Shown piece after piece: positions 54,970 through 63,962 of a stretch of 64,000 nt of DNA. The first letter of the stretch is position 1. Each line of letters opens with the position of its first letter. The notes beneath the pieces are model-generated. The model did not search any database. It saw only the letters and a program-made list of their open reading frames with translations, and was not told where the DNA came from. A program made the translations under genes and the position numbers. This DNA is from Planctomycetota bacterium (lineage in GTDB: Bacteria; Planctomycetota; PUPC01; JACPCR01). The stretch spans positions 1-64,000 of the forward strand of contig JAQBXN010000008.1 of assembly GCA_027625095.1 (NCBI GenBank). Direction: 5' to 3'.

Positions 54970-56400
54970 TCAGTGGGACGAGGCTTCCACGTAATCCGCC
55001 AAGGTCCTCATCTTCCCCACAAAGTCCTTCGAATACATCATGGATAGTTCTGTCTTCTCCTCGACCTGTCGAATGACGCGCCCCTTATCGTCACGGACGT
55101 CTTCAGACTTTTTCACAAGCTGTACCCAACGGCCTTGTTCATCTTGCTCCTGCAAAACCTTCTCGACCTCTGGTGCAAGTTTCGACATTACGGCCTTCCA
55201 GTCGGGCTGTTTCTTGACAAAGTAATCTCGACCCTTTTGGGCTATCTCTTCGAACAGAGCCATTCGCCTCTCCACGCCATAGCTGCCTTTGAAGCTGTAG
55301 TGGATCGGCAAGTCGTCGTCCGAGTAGACGAGTTCGTAGGTACGTGTGAAGTAGAGTGGCTTGTTTGTCCTGGGTTCGTAAAAGCGGGCCCATTGACCTT
55401 GCTCCTCAGCGGGGCCGATACGGGAGTGACGATACCAGTCCAGTGCCCGGCCGGCAGAATCGAGATACCTCTCGTCCCCAAATTCAATAAACATCTCCAA
55501 AAGTAACTGCACGTTGCCCGAAGATTCGCCGCCAGAGACAGCGGGTGGTTCGAACTTTCGGGCCCAGGCCGGATTTAAATCCTTGTCGTACTGTTGAGCC
55601 CAGCCCGCCTGCGGCGAAGGCATCTGGCTGCGCAGATAAAAGTCCAGGCAGCGAAGGACGCTCTGCTTGTATTCCGGCTTCTTCAGCACCTTCCAGGCAA
55701 GGAGCATGGTGCGAACGCAATCACTCATGGTGTTGTCATTAAATGTGGGCAAAGCCCCGTAGCCTTTTGCCGGTGGCGGATACTGCTGAGACCAGGCGCC
55801 ATCCCATTTGCCCCCTTTGTATTGGGCGTCAAGGAAACACTGGAGCGCCTTCCTCAGGGCCAGGTCGATACTCGGATCCTCTACATGTTGGGAAAGCTCA
55901 ATCAGGAAACGGGTAGCGCTCTGTGTGTTGTTGTCGTCGAACGTGGTGGTATCGCTGAGTTCCGCCCACTTCGGGTGATCGTCAGAAACATGTTGATGGC
56001 GGTATCGATAGTGTTTGGGGTCAAATTCGATGGAATACCCCCAGCCGCCGGACCTTAGTTGCCCCGTCGCAAGACACTTCCCCGCTGCCATGGCCGCGTC
56101 CAGGTACATTTTGTCCTTCGTAACCTCATAAGCTTTCAAGAAGACCGCGCCCACGGCAGGCGTCCCCGGTGGCTGCACCCAGAGAGTGGTCGGCGGAAGG
56201 TCTTTACTTTCGCCGCGGCGTCGCTTGAAGTCCGTGCTGTATTCCCAAACGAAGCCGCCATGCGAAGCGACCTCTGTAGCCCAGTATGAACCAGCCTTTT
56301 TCATGGCTTTCAGGGCTTTGGAATCCAGTGACTCCGCCTGCATGGACATAAATGAAAATGCAATAAAGCAGGATGAGAATGAGGTTATGAATCGATTCAT
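54970..56400 (-). CDS. Secreted pectate-lyase-like protein
   Basis: I start at ATG 56400, giving 476 residues with a signal peptide (FITSFSSCFIAFSFMSMQA). Segments such as YLDAAMAAGKCLATGQLRSGGWGY, DDNNTQSATRFLIEL and LAWKVLKKPEY resemble PVC proteins annotated as pectate lyase (alpha/alpha toroid). The catalytic residues are not clear to me, so it may bind or cleave another acidic polysaccharide. It follows directly the gene at 56443 on the same strand. Confidence 0.7.
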   Translation of the reverse strand: MNRFITSFSSCFIAFSFMSMQAESLDSKALKAMKKAGSYWATEVASHGGFVWEYSTDFKRRRGESKDLPPTTLWVQPPGTPAVGAVFLKAYEVTKDKMYLDAAMAAGKCLATGQLRSGGWGYSIEFDPKHYRYRHQHVSDDHPKWAELSDTTTFDDNNTQSATRFLIELSQHVEDPSIDLALRKALQCFLDAQYKGGKWDGAWSQQYPPPAKGYGALPTFNDNTMSDCVRTMLLAWKVLKKPEYKQSVLRCLDFYLRSQMPSPQAGWAQQYDKDLNPAWARKFEPPAVSGGESSGNVQLLLEMFIEFGDERYLDSAGRALDWYRHSRIGPAEEQGQWARFYEPRTNKPLYFTRTYELVYSDDDLPIHYSFKGSYGVERRMALFEEIAQKGRDYFVKKQPDWKAVMSKLAPEVEKVLQEQDEQGRWVQLVKKSEDVRDDKGRVIRQVEEKTELSMMYSKDFVGKMRTLADYVEASSH

Positions 56401-56442
56401 TGTTGATTGTGCAAAACCAGGAACACTTGGAGGCCAGGGCAA

Positions 56443-58266
56443 CTATTTAAAGGTGATCCTCACCACACAGTAAACAAAAAATTCAGGGGTCTGAATCTTT
56501 AATCTGCCGCTCTCGATCTTGAATTCCATACTAATCGGCTCTGGCATTTCTGGTGTGATGGCTTCGACTCGCTTGACCCGTGCATTCTCGGGAAGGATCA
56601 AGTCCGCTTTGACCCCGGGCGCTGCGATTGGTTTTTCATCCTTAATGCCGCCACCCGCGCTTCTCTTTTGGGCTGGCTCCGTTCGATTGTAATTCACGAA
56701 ATGCAGGTCCAGTTCCTTCCCCCTTGAAGGGATGCTCGCGGAGACACGAACCGCCGGTGGGCAATCGAAAGTATTGAGATCTGTTTTGCCTTGGAGTTCA
56801 TCCAGCCCGGAATCACATTTAAGAACGTGGGCGTATCCAGCCATTTTCTCTTCCGTCACGAGGTCATCCGGTACCACATCGAAAAGGACATGGGCATTGA
56901 GCAATTGGTTGCCGATTCTCTTGAAGTCTTCGACAGCCTCGATATTGCCGTTGTGCACTTGCTTGCGTGGAAAAATCAGGGCGACCTCGGCATAGGAGCG
57001 ATTCGCTTTAAAGATCTTTTCGTAACGTTTGATGAATTGATAGTAGCGAACGATCTCCTTCCGAGCCTCGGGGTCGGTGAAGCGGGTATAGAAGCCCATT
57101 GGGGCCCCGCCGTTGGCCAGTAACTCAGAAATGGCGACGCGAATCCTTGTGCTTTCGTATTTGCCGAAGGTGAAGGGCTTATCCTCAAATGTTCCGCGCA
57201 CATATCTGGCCTGCAGTGTTATCTCGCCAAGAATTCCGGCCTCGAGGTCAGTGAAAAAGGCTGAACTTCCCGAGCTGTACCACAGATAGTCTTCATTCGT
57301 GCCCCACAGTTCTGCCGGCAGCATGCATCTTTCATCACCGCTGATTTGGCCGAAATTGCCTATGTGATTCCACTGGGAAGCGATCAGGTCTGGTTTCAGC
57401 GATCTGCCAAACTGAACAAATACTTCATCGAAAGCCATCTTGTTCGAAATCTGTGAAAAGCGAAGCATTTCTCGCCGCAAAGGCGTGGACTCCTTTGGAT
57501 CATGCCAGCCGACAATCTCTTCAAACTTGTGATTTCCCAGATCGGCTATTCCGAATTCTTTGAGCTGTACGCTGGTGAACCGCCCCGTCAGATAGTCTTT
57601 GAATGCTTTGACACAGTAATCACATAGACAGTTGTGGCGGTAAAAATAGTTGATCTGGAAGCCGTCAAGCCCGCGCTCAATCCCACGCTTAGTCCATGCC
57701 TTCAGTACCGCTCTCCAGTGCGGATTATTCAGGCAGCCCCAGTATTCTTTCATGCCTCCAATACTGTAACTATTATTGGTGATTGGAGAGCCGCCCGCGT
57801 CCATTTCCAGCAGTTCGACGGGGTCTTCGACTGGCCGTCTTCCAAGTTCTTTGTCATCCCACATCTCTCTGTAAAACTTAAAAAAGCCTCTTGGCCCTTT
57901 ATCGCCGGACGGGTCACCAACCAGAAACTTGAGATTCATGTGGCCGACGACCCTGACGTTCCGCTTGTGCAGTTCGGCATTCAGGTTCTCAAACCAATTC
58001 CCACATTCTGTCAGGCCCTGGACAGGGAAGTGCGCTGGATACCCGTTGTATTGAGGCGTATGAGCCAGGCTCCAAAAATGAGCACCGTAAAATCCAACCT
58101 GGACAATCTCCGGCTCTGCATCCTCGATGAAGCTCAGATAATCTTCATGGGCATAGTCCGCCCAGTGAGCGACCAGACGGGTGAATTCCAGTCGGGAGGG
58201 ATCGGGTGATTTGCAGCCAGAGGCGAGGAGGGGCAATGCGGCGATAAGGGTAAGTAGGCGAGACAA
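56443..58266 (-). CDS. TIM-barrel glycosidase-like lipoprotein
   Basis: The 607-residue protein has a lipoprotein signal (LLTLIAALPLLASGC, Cys18). The barrel includes IVQVGFYGAHFWSLAHT, RVVGHMNLKFLVG, then GLDGFQINYFYRHNCLCDYC and IASQWNHIGNFG. The CxCxxC (CLCDYC) immediately after the DGFQINYFYR strand is the same motif as in the GHL10-like protein at 35339. The C-terminal 150 residues are a beta-domain. I infer a surface- or periplasm-anchored glycoside hydrolase of unknown specificity. It starts the group 58266-54970. Confidence 0.6.
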   Translation of the reverse strand: MSRLLTLIAALPLLASGCKSPDPSRLEFTRLVAHWADYAHEDYLSFIEDAEPEIVQVGFYGAHFWSLAHTPQYNGYPAHFPVQGLTECGNWFENLNAELHKRNVRVVGHMNLKFLVGDPSGDKGPRGFFKFYREMWDDKELGRRPVEDPVELLEMDAGGSPITNNSYSIGGMKEYWGCLNNPHWRAVLKAWTKRGIERGLDGFQINYFYRHNCLCDYCVKAFKDYLTGRFTSVQLKEFGIADLGNHKFEEIVGWHDPKESTPLRREMLRFSQISNKMAFDEVFVQFGRSLKPDLIASQWNHIGNFGQISGDERCMLPAELWGTNEDYLWYSSGSSAFFTDLEAGILGEITLQARYVRGTFEDKPFTFGKYESTRIRVAISELLANGGAPMGFYTRFTDPEARKEIVRYYQFIKRYEKIFKANRSYAEVALIFPRKQVHNGNIEAVEDFKRIGNQLLNAHVLFDVVPDDLVTEEKMAGYAHVLKCDSGLDELQGKTDLNTFDCPPAVRVSASIPSRGKELDLHFVNYNRTEPAQKRSAGGGIKDEKPIAAPGVKADLILPENARVKRVEAITPEMPEPISMEFKIESGRLKIQTPEFFVYCVVRITFK

Positions 58267-58606
58267 GATTTGGTAGAGACGAGGAGAAGAGGGGGCGGTA
58301 CAGACAAGGAAAAGAGAGTCCTAAGAGTTCGGACAGAGGTATCGTCTTCTCAAGACTACTGCGACTCTGTTCTGGGTGCGACCAGCTATCAGGTTGAAGT
58401 GTACGCAGGTGGCCGGGTTGTTCTGGGGCGGCATGCTGGGTTCAGTCTCGAAAATATCATGGAGTAATACTGTTTTTCGATTCTGCCTGTGTGGGTGTCA
58501 TGCATGATAATCCCCTTCGGAATCGATGGGCCAGATATGATAGCGGTCGGGTATTCGGACGATCTGAGAGCCCACGCCGTAATTCTTCGCGTTTGGGGCC
58601 GAGGTA

Positions 58607-58710
58607 TTTTCTAAACCACGGAGGAAACAATGAGCACCGAGAAAGAATGGATTTCCGCAAGAGGCTGCTCTCAATGCTCTGTGCTCTCGGTGTCCTCCGC
58701 GGTTTAGAAA
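58607..58710. repeat. Long inverted-repeat element with CGGAGGA core
   Basis: Arms 58607-58643 and 58669-58710 begin with TTTCTAAACC(A/G)CGGAGGA and face each other. It is a dispersed miniature element; a diverged relative lies at 37846-37936. The 607-base gap 58267-58872 holds no other feature. Confidence 0.75.
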
Positions 58711-58872
58711 GCTTTGACTATGGGCTGACAGCCGACTGAGATTCGGGGTAGCCTATGTGAGCGGCAAATGGGCGTCAAGGTTTGAATCCCGTTGATTGCC
58801 GGGCGTTGTGCCTTCATGATGGATGTGCTGTTGTGCTACCCAATTTTGATACCCATTTCCACGATAGGCCGA

Positions 58873-61404
58873 ATGTTCCTACCGATACTTTTCCTCTTTT
58901 CGGCAATGGCCTCAGCCGGCCCCATCCACAATGCTGCACGAGACGGTAATGTGGAAGATGTCCGGAAGATCCTGGACGAATCTCCAGGAGGGGCTGACGA
59001 GTTCGATACACTCGGACGATCGGCATTTCACTATGCAGTACAGGGGGGCTATACGGAGATCATCCAGCTCTTCATCGAGCGGAAGCTGGACTTCAATATC
59101 GTCGACCGAAATGGGAAGACAGCATTGCACTGGGCCGCGGAAAACAATCGGCTGGAGTCCGTGAAACAACTGCTGGGGGTGAAAAAGCTGAAGGTGGACT
59201 TCCAGGATAAACAGGGCCGCACGCCGCTCGTTTTGGCCGCACAGGGCGGGAATGTGGAGGTCTGCATTGCACTGCTCGATAAGAAGGCCGATGTCTCTGA
59301 AGGGGACAAGGGCGGCAAACGCCCTCTGCACTACGCGGCTGAGTCAGGTGATATCGAATTGGCTGAGCTCTTCTTGAGCAGAAAAGCCAAGGTCAATGAA
59401 ATAGACAAGAAGGGACAAACCCCACTCCATTATGCGGCAAGCAATGGTTCTTCGGAGATGGTCGAACTTCTGCTCTCCCACAAAGCGAAGATCGATCTCA
59501 GGGACTTTTCCGGTCGAACCGCGTTTCAGTGGGCTGTCCTGCGGGTGCACCGGGAGGTGGCCGAGCTGTTACTCGCTAACGACGCCAGCCTGGACATCTT
59601 TGGAGCGTCCGCAGCGGGCAAGCTTGAACTGGTGGGCAAGCTGCTCAAAAAAGCACCCGGCCTGGTGCGTGTGGAGGACGGTCTGAAACGTTTGCCAATC
59701 CACTGGGCCGCAGAAGGCGGGCACACCTCGGTTGTCCGAATGCTGCTGGAATACAAGACGAACGTGAATTCCACTGATGAACTCGGACGGTCTCCTCTGC
59801 ACGAAGCAGCGCTCAACGGGCACAAAGGCGTGGTCAAACTGCTCGTCGAATCAGAGGCTGAAATCAATTCGCTCGATAAGAACGGAGTGGCCGCCCTGCA
59901 CTTCGCCGCGATGCACGGGCAGGCCGGTGTGATCCGGATACTTGCATCACCGAAAGCCGTTATCAATATCGTTGACAACTATCGCCGTACGCCCCTTCAC
60001 CTGGCCGCGGAGAAGGGCCACATGGATGCGGTCAAAGCATTGGTGGAAGCCGGAGCGAATATCAATGCGCGTTATTCCGTGACGAAGACGCCGTTGGTAT
60101 CCGCTCTGGAAAATGAACATTTCGAGCTCGCCGACTGGCTCAGGGACAAAGGCACGGAGCTCGATCCCATGGCCGCTGCGCATTACGGTGACATCAAGAC
60201 TTTGAAGGCTCTGCTCGATGAGGATCCATTCAATGCCACCATCGCTGATGCATTCGGACGCACTCCGATCTCGCTTGCCGCGCGGGGTGGGCACGTCGAG
60301 AACATCAAAATCCTTCTGGCAAAAAAGGCTGATGTCAATGGCAAGGATTCCGAGGAGCGAACTCCGCTGTATTACGCGGCGGCCAGCGGCAAATCAGAGG
60401 CGGTCTCCCTGCTCATCGAGATGGGGGCAAAAGTCAATGAAGGCGAAGACTATGGTGGCCCGCCCGTCCGCTTTGCTGCACGCAATGGACATAAGGATGT
60501 CGTTGAGCTGCTGCTGACCAAAGGCGCTAAGCCGGACATTTTTTCGGACGCGGCAACAGGCCGCGTGGAAGCCGCGGAAAAGATGCTCAAGGTAAGTCCG
60601 GGTCTGCTGCGTCGAACAGACGAGCTTGGCCGAACACCGTTGTTCTGGGCCATCGATTCGGGAGAGATTCGGATGGTCCGGGCCCTCATTGCCGCGGGTG
60701 CTGATGTGAATGCAGTAACGAATCAGAAAAGGTCGCCTCTGCATTCGCTTGCCGAGGCCGGGAACGTGCCGCTTCTTGAATTACTGATGGAGAACAAGGC
60801 AGATGCGACTCTCCGTGACAAACAGGGTTGGACAGCCATGACGCTCGCCTTGCGTCACGGCAGGCAGGGAGCACTAGAATTCCTGAAGACCAGGACCACG
60901 AATTGGGCCCTGCCGGACAGCAAAGGGCGTCTGCCGGTACACATCGCTGCCGAGTACGGACACGCGGATCTGATCCCGCTGGTTCTCGACAGCAAGAAAA
61001 AGGACCTGAACGCGCAAGATAAGTCCGGTGCCACTCCGCTCCACCTGGCCGCAATGAATGGACATATCGCAGCGATGGACGCCCTCATGGCTCTCAAGGC
61101 AAAGGTGAATGCAGAAGACAAAGCCGGCCAGACACCGATCCACTATGCAGCACGATTCAATCAGGGCCCGGCCATCGAATGGTTGGCAAGGCATAAGGCA
61201 AACATTCGTGCCAATGACAAAGCCGATCTGACCCCGCTTCACCTGGCCGCCCAGCATAACGCGATTGCCGCGGCCGAGGCGCTCTTGAACAACAAGGCAA
61301 AGTTGATGGAGAAAAGCAAAGAGGAACGGACTCCTCTCGACGAAGCTGAAGAAAGGGGCCATGCGGCGATGATCTCGTTGTTCAAATCAAAGGGTGACAG
61401 GTGA
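58873..61404 (+). CDS. Secreted ankyrin-repeat protein
   Basis: I start at ATG 58873, which begins a signal peptide (FLPILFLFSAMASAG); the frame open from 58792 adds an unlikely extension. The 843-residue product is almost wholly ankyrin repeats with the consensus G-TPLHxAAxxGH (GRTPLVLAAQGGNVEVCIAL, GQTPLHYAASNGSSEMVELL and many more, roughly 22-24 repeats). Two longer breaks with IFGASAAGKLELVGKLLKKA and IFSDAATGRVEAAEKMLK repeat the same pattern in the middle and suggest an internal duplication. Exported ankyrin proteins are protein-binding scaffolds; the target is unknown. The stop overlaps the next start by one base. Confidence 0.88.
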   Translation: MFLPILFLFSAMASAGPIHNAARDGNVEDVRKILDESPGGADEFDTLGRSAFHYAVQGGYTEIIQLFIERKLDFNIVDRNGKTALHWAAENNRLESVKQLLGVKKLKVDFQDKQGRTPLVLAAQGGNVEVCIALLDKKADVSEGDKGGKRPLHYAAESGDIELAELFLSRKAKVNEIDKKGQTPLHYAASNGSSEMVELLLSHKAKIDLRDFSGRTAFQWAVLRVHREVAELLLANDASLDIFGASAAGKLELVGKLLKKAPGLVRVEDGLKRLPIHWAAEGGHTSVVRMLLEYKTNVNSTDELGRSPLHEAALNGHKGVVKLLVESEAEINSLDKNGVAALHFAAMHGQAGVIRILASPKAVINIVDNYRRTPLHLAAEKGHMDAVKALVEAGANINARYSVTKTPLVSALENEHFELADWLRDKGTELDPMAAAHYGDIKTLKALLDEDPFNATIADAFGRTPISLAARGGHVENIKILLAKKADVNGKDSEERTPLYYAAASGKSEAVSLLIEMGAKVNEGEDYGGPPVRFAARNGHKDVVELLLTKGAKPDIFSDAATGRVEAAEKMLKVSPGLLRRTDELGRTPLFWAIDSGEIRMVRALIAAGADVNAVTNQKRSPLHSLAEAGNVPLLELLMENKADATLRDKQGWTAMTLALRHGRQGALEFLKTRTTNWALPDSKGRLPVHIAAEYGHADLIPLVLDSKKKDLNAQDKSGATPLHLAAMNGHIAAMDALMALKAKVNAEDKAGQTPIHYAARFNQGPAIEWLARHKANIRANDKADLTPLHLAAQHNAIAAAEALLNNKAKLMEKSKEERTPLDEAEERGHAAMISLFKSKGDR

Positions 61405-62420
61405 TGCTTCGTCTGATCGAAAACCCGCCAAATCCTTTCGAATCCCAATTCGTCGACTGGCTTGGCCCCCCGCCGAAAGCAGAACTCCACGTTTATGAGG
61501 AGGAAGCCAAGAGCATCCTTTCAAAGAACGACAGTCCGGACGTCGGATTCACCTGGAGCGTCAACCCTTACCGCGGCTGTTTCCACGCATGCGCGTACTG
61601 CTACGCCCGTCCGAGCCATGAGTATCTGGGTTTCGGCGCCGGGACGGATTTTGAGACTCGATTAGTGGTTAAGAAAAATGCGGCGGATTTGTTGCGAGCG
61701 GAATTCATGAAACCAAAGTGGATGGGCGAACAGGTCGTTTTCAGTGGCGATACGGACAGCTATCAACCTCTTGAAGCCACCTGGCAACTTACCCGCAAAT
61801 GCCTGGAAGTCTGTGCGGAATTCCGCAACCCGGTCGGATTGATTACGAAGTCGCCGCTTATACAGCGCGATATCGATATCTTTCAACAATTGAAGAGAGA
61901 CGCGTCTGTTCACGTCATCATCAGCGTCGCATTCACTGATGACGAGATGGCACGCAAGGTCGAGCCGCATGCACCGAATCCGTCGACCCGTTTTGAAGCA
62001 TTGAAGACACTTAGCGAAGCCGGAATCTCCACTTCGGTGCTGGTCGCCCCAATCATCCCCGGCCTGAACGACCGCCAGATTCCGCAGATCCTTCAGAGAG
62101 CCAGTGAGTGTGGGGCACAGTCTGCCGGCCGGATTCTGCTGCGTCTGCCCGGCAGTGTGCAGCCGGTTTTCATGGAACGAATGGGAAAGGCATTCCCTCA
62201 GCGTATCGTGAAGATCGAGAACCGGATTCGAGATTCGCGAGGAGGCGCCCTAAACAATTCGGAATTTTTTGAACGATTCCGTGGCCAGGGTGAATACTGG
62301 GAGGGCATCGAACAACTCTTCAGAGTAAATGCCCGCAAGTATGGCCTTGAAGACCGCATGCAAGAAGTGGAGGTGAGCACTTTCCGGCGGCCAGGGCCAA
62401 AGCAGATGGAACTGTTTTGA
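61404..62420 (+). CDS. PA0069-family radical SAM protein (SplB-like)
   Basis: I start at ATG 61404, overlapping the ankyrin stop (TGATG), rather than the GTG three bases earlier. The 338-residue enzyme has the CX3CX2C cluster motif CFHACAYC (Cys59, 63, 66) behind WSVNPYRG. These are hallmarks of the PA0069 radical SAM family, distantly related to spore photoproduct lyase, with function unestablished. Translational coupling to a secreted ankyrin gene is unusual. It is cytoplasmic and needs S-adenosylmethionine and a [4Fe-4S] cluster. Confidence 0.88.
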   Translation: MLRLIENPPNPFESQFVDWLGPPPKAELHVYEEEAKSILSKNDSPDVGFTWSVNPYRGCFHACAYCYARPSHEYLGFGAGTDFETRLVVKKNAADLLRAEFMKPKWMGEQVVFSGDTDSYQPLEATWQLTRKCLEVCAEFRNPVGLITKSPLIQRDIDIFQQLKRDASVHVIISVAFTDDEMARKVEPHAPNPSTRFEALKTLSEAGISTSVLVAPIIPGLNDRQIPQILQRASECGAQSAGRILLRLPGSVQPVFMERMGKAFPQRIVKIENRIRDSRGGALNNSEFFERFRGQGEYWEGIEQLFRVNARKYGLEDRMQEVEVSTFRRPGPKQMELF

Positions 62421-62521
62421 CGTGATGTTATTGAATGTTGTCGCAATCAAATGTGGACGGAAGGTGTATAATTCGTTTCAATTCCTCCTGATTGCCAACA
62501 GATCGCTCCTCAGAGGGCCAA

Positions 62522-63220
62522 ATGATTACTCAAGCCACAGCGCCTTCAACTTCAGACGTTGTCTATCCTGACAGCGACGGTAAGCCCATGGCGGATAATA
62601 CACTCCAATACGAATGGATAAGCACCATCAAATCAGGTCTCGACAAAGTATTCGTGGATGACCCTGACGTCTTTGTGGCCGGCGACCACCTGTGGTATCC
62701 GGTCGAAGGAAATAATAAGAAACGCATCGCTCCCGATGCGATGGTTGCCATCGGGAGACCCAAGGGGCATCGAGGATCGTACCGGCAATGGGAGGAGGAC
62801 GGTATCGCCCCCCAGGTCGTATTCGAAGTTCTTTCGCCGGGAAATAGTCCGGGCGAGATGTCCAGGAAGCGAGACTTCTATGAAGAGTATGGTGTTGAGG
62901 AGTACTACATTTATGACCCCGACAATCTACGTATCAATGGGTATCTTCGTAGCGATGGCCGGCTGGTGGAAATTCCACAAATGCATGGTTGGTCCAGCCC
63001 ATGCCTGGGAATTCGATTCGAACTCCTGCCAGGGCACGAACTGACGATTTACGAACCTGATGGCTCCCCGTTTATGACCTACCTGCAGATGGTTGAAGCC
63101 AGAGATGCAGAACGGGCTCGAGCGGACCGGCTGGCAACCAAAGCGGACCGGCTGGCAACCAAAGCGGACCGGCTGGCAACCAAATTGAGGGAGATGGGGA
63201 TCGATCCGGACCAGGTTTAA
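62522..63220 (+). CDS. Uma2-family endonuclease with 7-residue repeats
   Basis: I start at ATG 62522 (CAGAGGG upstream) rather than the TTG at 62492. The 232-residue protein is a DUF820/Uma2 PD-(D/E)xK nuclease: APDAMVAIGRPKGHR, the catalytic VVFEVLSPGNSPGE and RKRDFYEEYGVEEYYIYDP. The C-terminus has three identical ADRLATK repeats encoded by three perfect 21-base units (63121-63183), predicting a short coiled coil. Such proteins are very numerous in some phyla; the biological role is not settled. A strong terminator follows. Confidence 0.85.
   Translation: MITQATAPSTSDVVYPDSDGKPMADNTLQYEWISTIKSGLDKVFVDDPDVFVAGDHLWYPVEGNNKKRIAPDAMVAIGRPKGHRGSYRQWEEDGIAPQVVFEVLSPGNSPGEMSRKRDFYEEYGVEEYYIYDPDNLRINGYLRSDGRLVEIPQMHGWSSPCLGIRFELLPGHELTIYEPDGSPFMTYLQMVEARDAERARADRLATKADRLATKADRLATKLREMGIDPDQV
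63121..63183 (+). repeat. 21-base tandem repeat x3 inside uma2 gene
   Basis: Three perfect copies of AGCGGACCGGCTGGCAACCAA lie head to tail and keep frame, coding the ADRLATK heptads. Identity at DNA level shows recent expansion. Confidence 0.95.
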
Positions 63221-63261
63221 AGCCTCACTTGTACCTGCAACAGTCATCAGGCATCCACATA

Positions 63262-63298
63262 AAAAAAGCCACGGCGCATGGCGCCGTGGCTTTTCTTG
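63262..63298. terminator. Bidirectional rho-independent terminator
   Basis: A 10-base perfect stem GCCACGGCGC/GCGCCGTGGC with a 3-base loop is flanked by an A-run on the left and TTTTCTTG on the right. It separates the convergent uma2 and L,D-transpeptidase genes and can terminate both. Confidence 0.92.
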
Positions 63299-63344
63299 TT
63301 TGTTCCTTTTCAATCACGGCAGGTCCGTCAGCCTGCTCTCTTGA

Positions 63345-63962
63345 TTACGGGCGGATGATGACCTTTGATTCGTACTTCACGAGCAGGTCATAGAGCTCTT
63401 CGACATCTTCGTTCAGCATACGAACGCATCCATGCGACATTTGCTTGCCGATGCTGTTGGGCTCCCAAGTGCCGTGGATGCCATATCCACCATCGCGGAA
63501 TGTGATCCACCGAGTGCCGAGCGGATTATTCGGATCGCCGAAGTCGTAGTGGGCTCCCTCAACCCAGTAGGTCGGCTTTTCCAGCTTGCCAAGGACTTTG
63601 AATTCACCCACGGGAGTCGAATCATTTTTTCCGAGGCCAATCTGGAATTCACGAAATGCCTCGTCACCAAGGAAGGCAGTGAGGCGATATTCGCCCTTGA
63701 CAACCAGCGCCCAGAATGGGCCCTGGACAACTTTCAGATTCTGGCCGACAAAAATCCGGTCCCCGTCGATGCCGTTGATTTTCTGGATGAAATTAGCCGG
63801 TATCTTGTAAGTCTGGCCAATTTTAGTGAGAGTGTCCCCAGGTTTGACGGTGTAGGTCAAAGCCTTCGGATGAGTTTTGCCCGGGGTGACCAGACCTGAA
63901 AAAGATTCGTAAGTGGCCTTGGCAATTGAAGCGCGACCTGAGTTGGCGGCCAATAACCGCAT
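63345..63962 (-). CDS. LysM-L,D-transpeptidase (YkuD), probably partial at the window end
   Basis: The 205-residue product has a LysM domain (TYTVKPGDTLTKIGQTY ... INGIDGDRIFVGQNL, about 36-78) and a YkuD L,D-transpeptidase domain (about 83-205). The catalytic motif is GIHGTWEPN then SHGCVRML (catalytic Cys, His). It forms 3-3 crosslinks or attaches proteins to peptidoglycan. No signal peptide is seen, and the frame stays open upstream to the window edge (at least 12 more codons), so the ATG at 63962 may be internal and the true N-terminus lies outside. Confidence 0.88.
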   Translation of the reverse strand: MRLLAANSGRASIAKATYESFSGLVTPGKTHPKALTYTVKPGDTLTKIGQTYKIPANFIQKINGIDGDRIFVGQNLKVVQGPFWALVVKGEYRLTAFLGDEAFREFQIGLGKNDSTPVGEFKVLGKLEKPTYWVEGAHYDFGDPNNPLGTRWITFRDGGYGIHGTWEPNSIGKQMSHGCVRMLNEDVEELYDLLVKYESKVIIRP

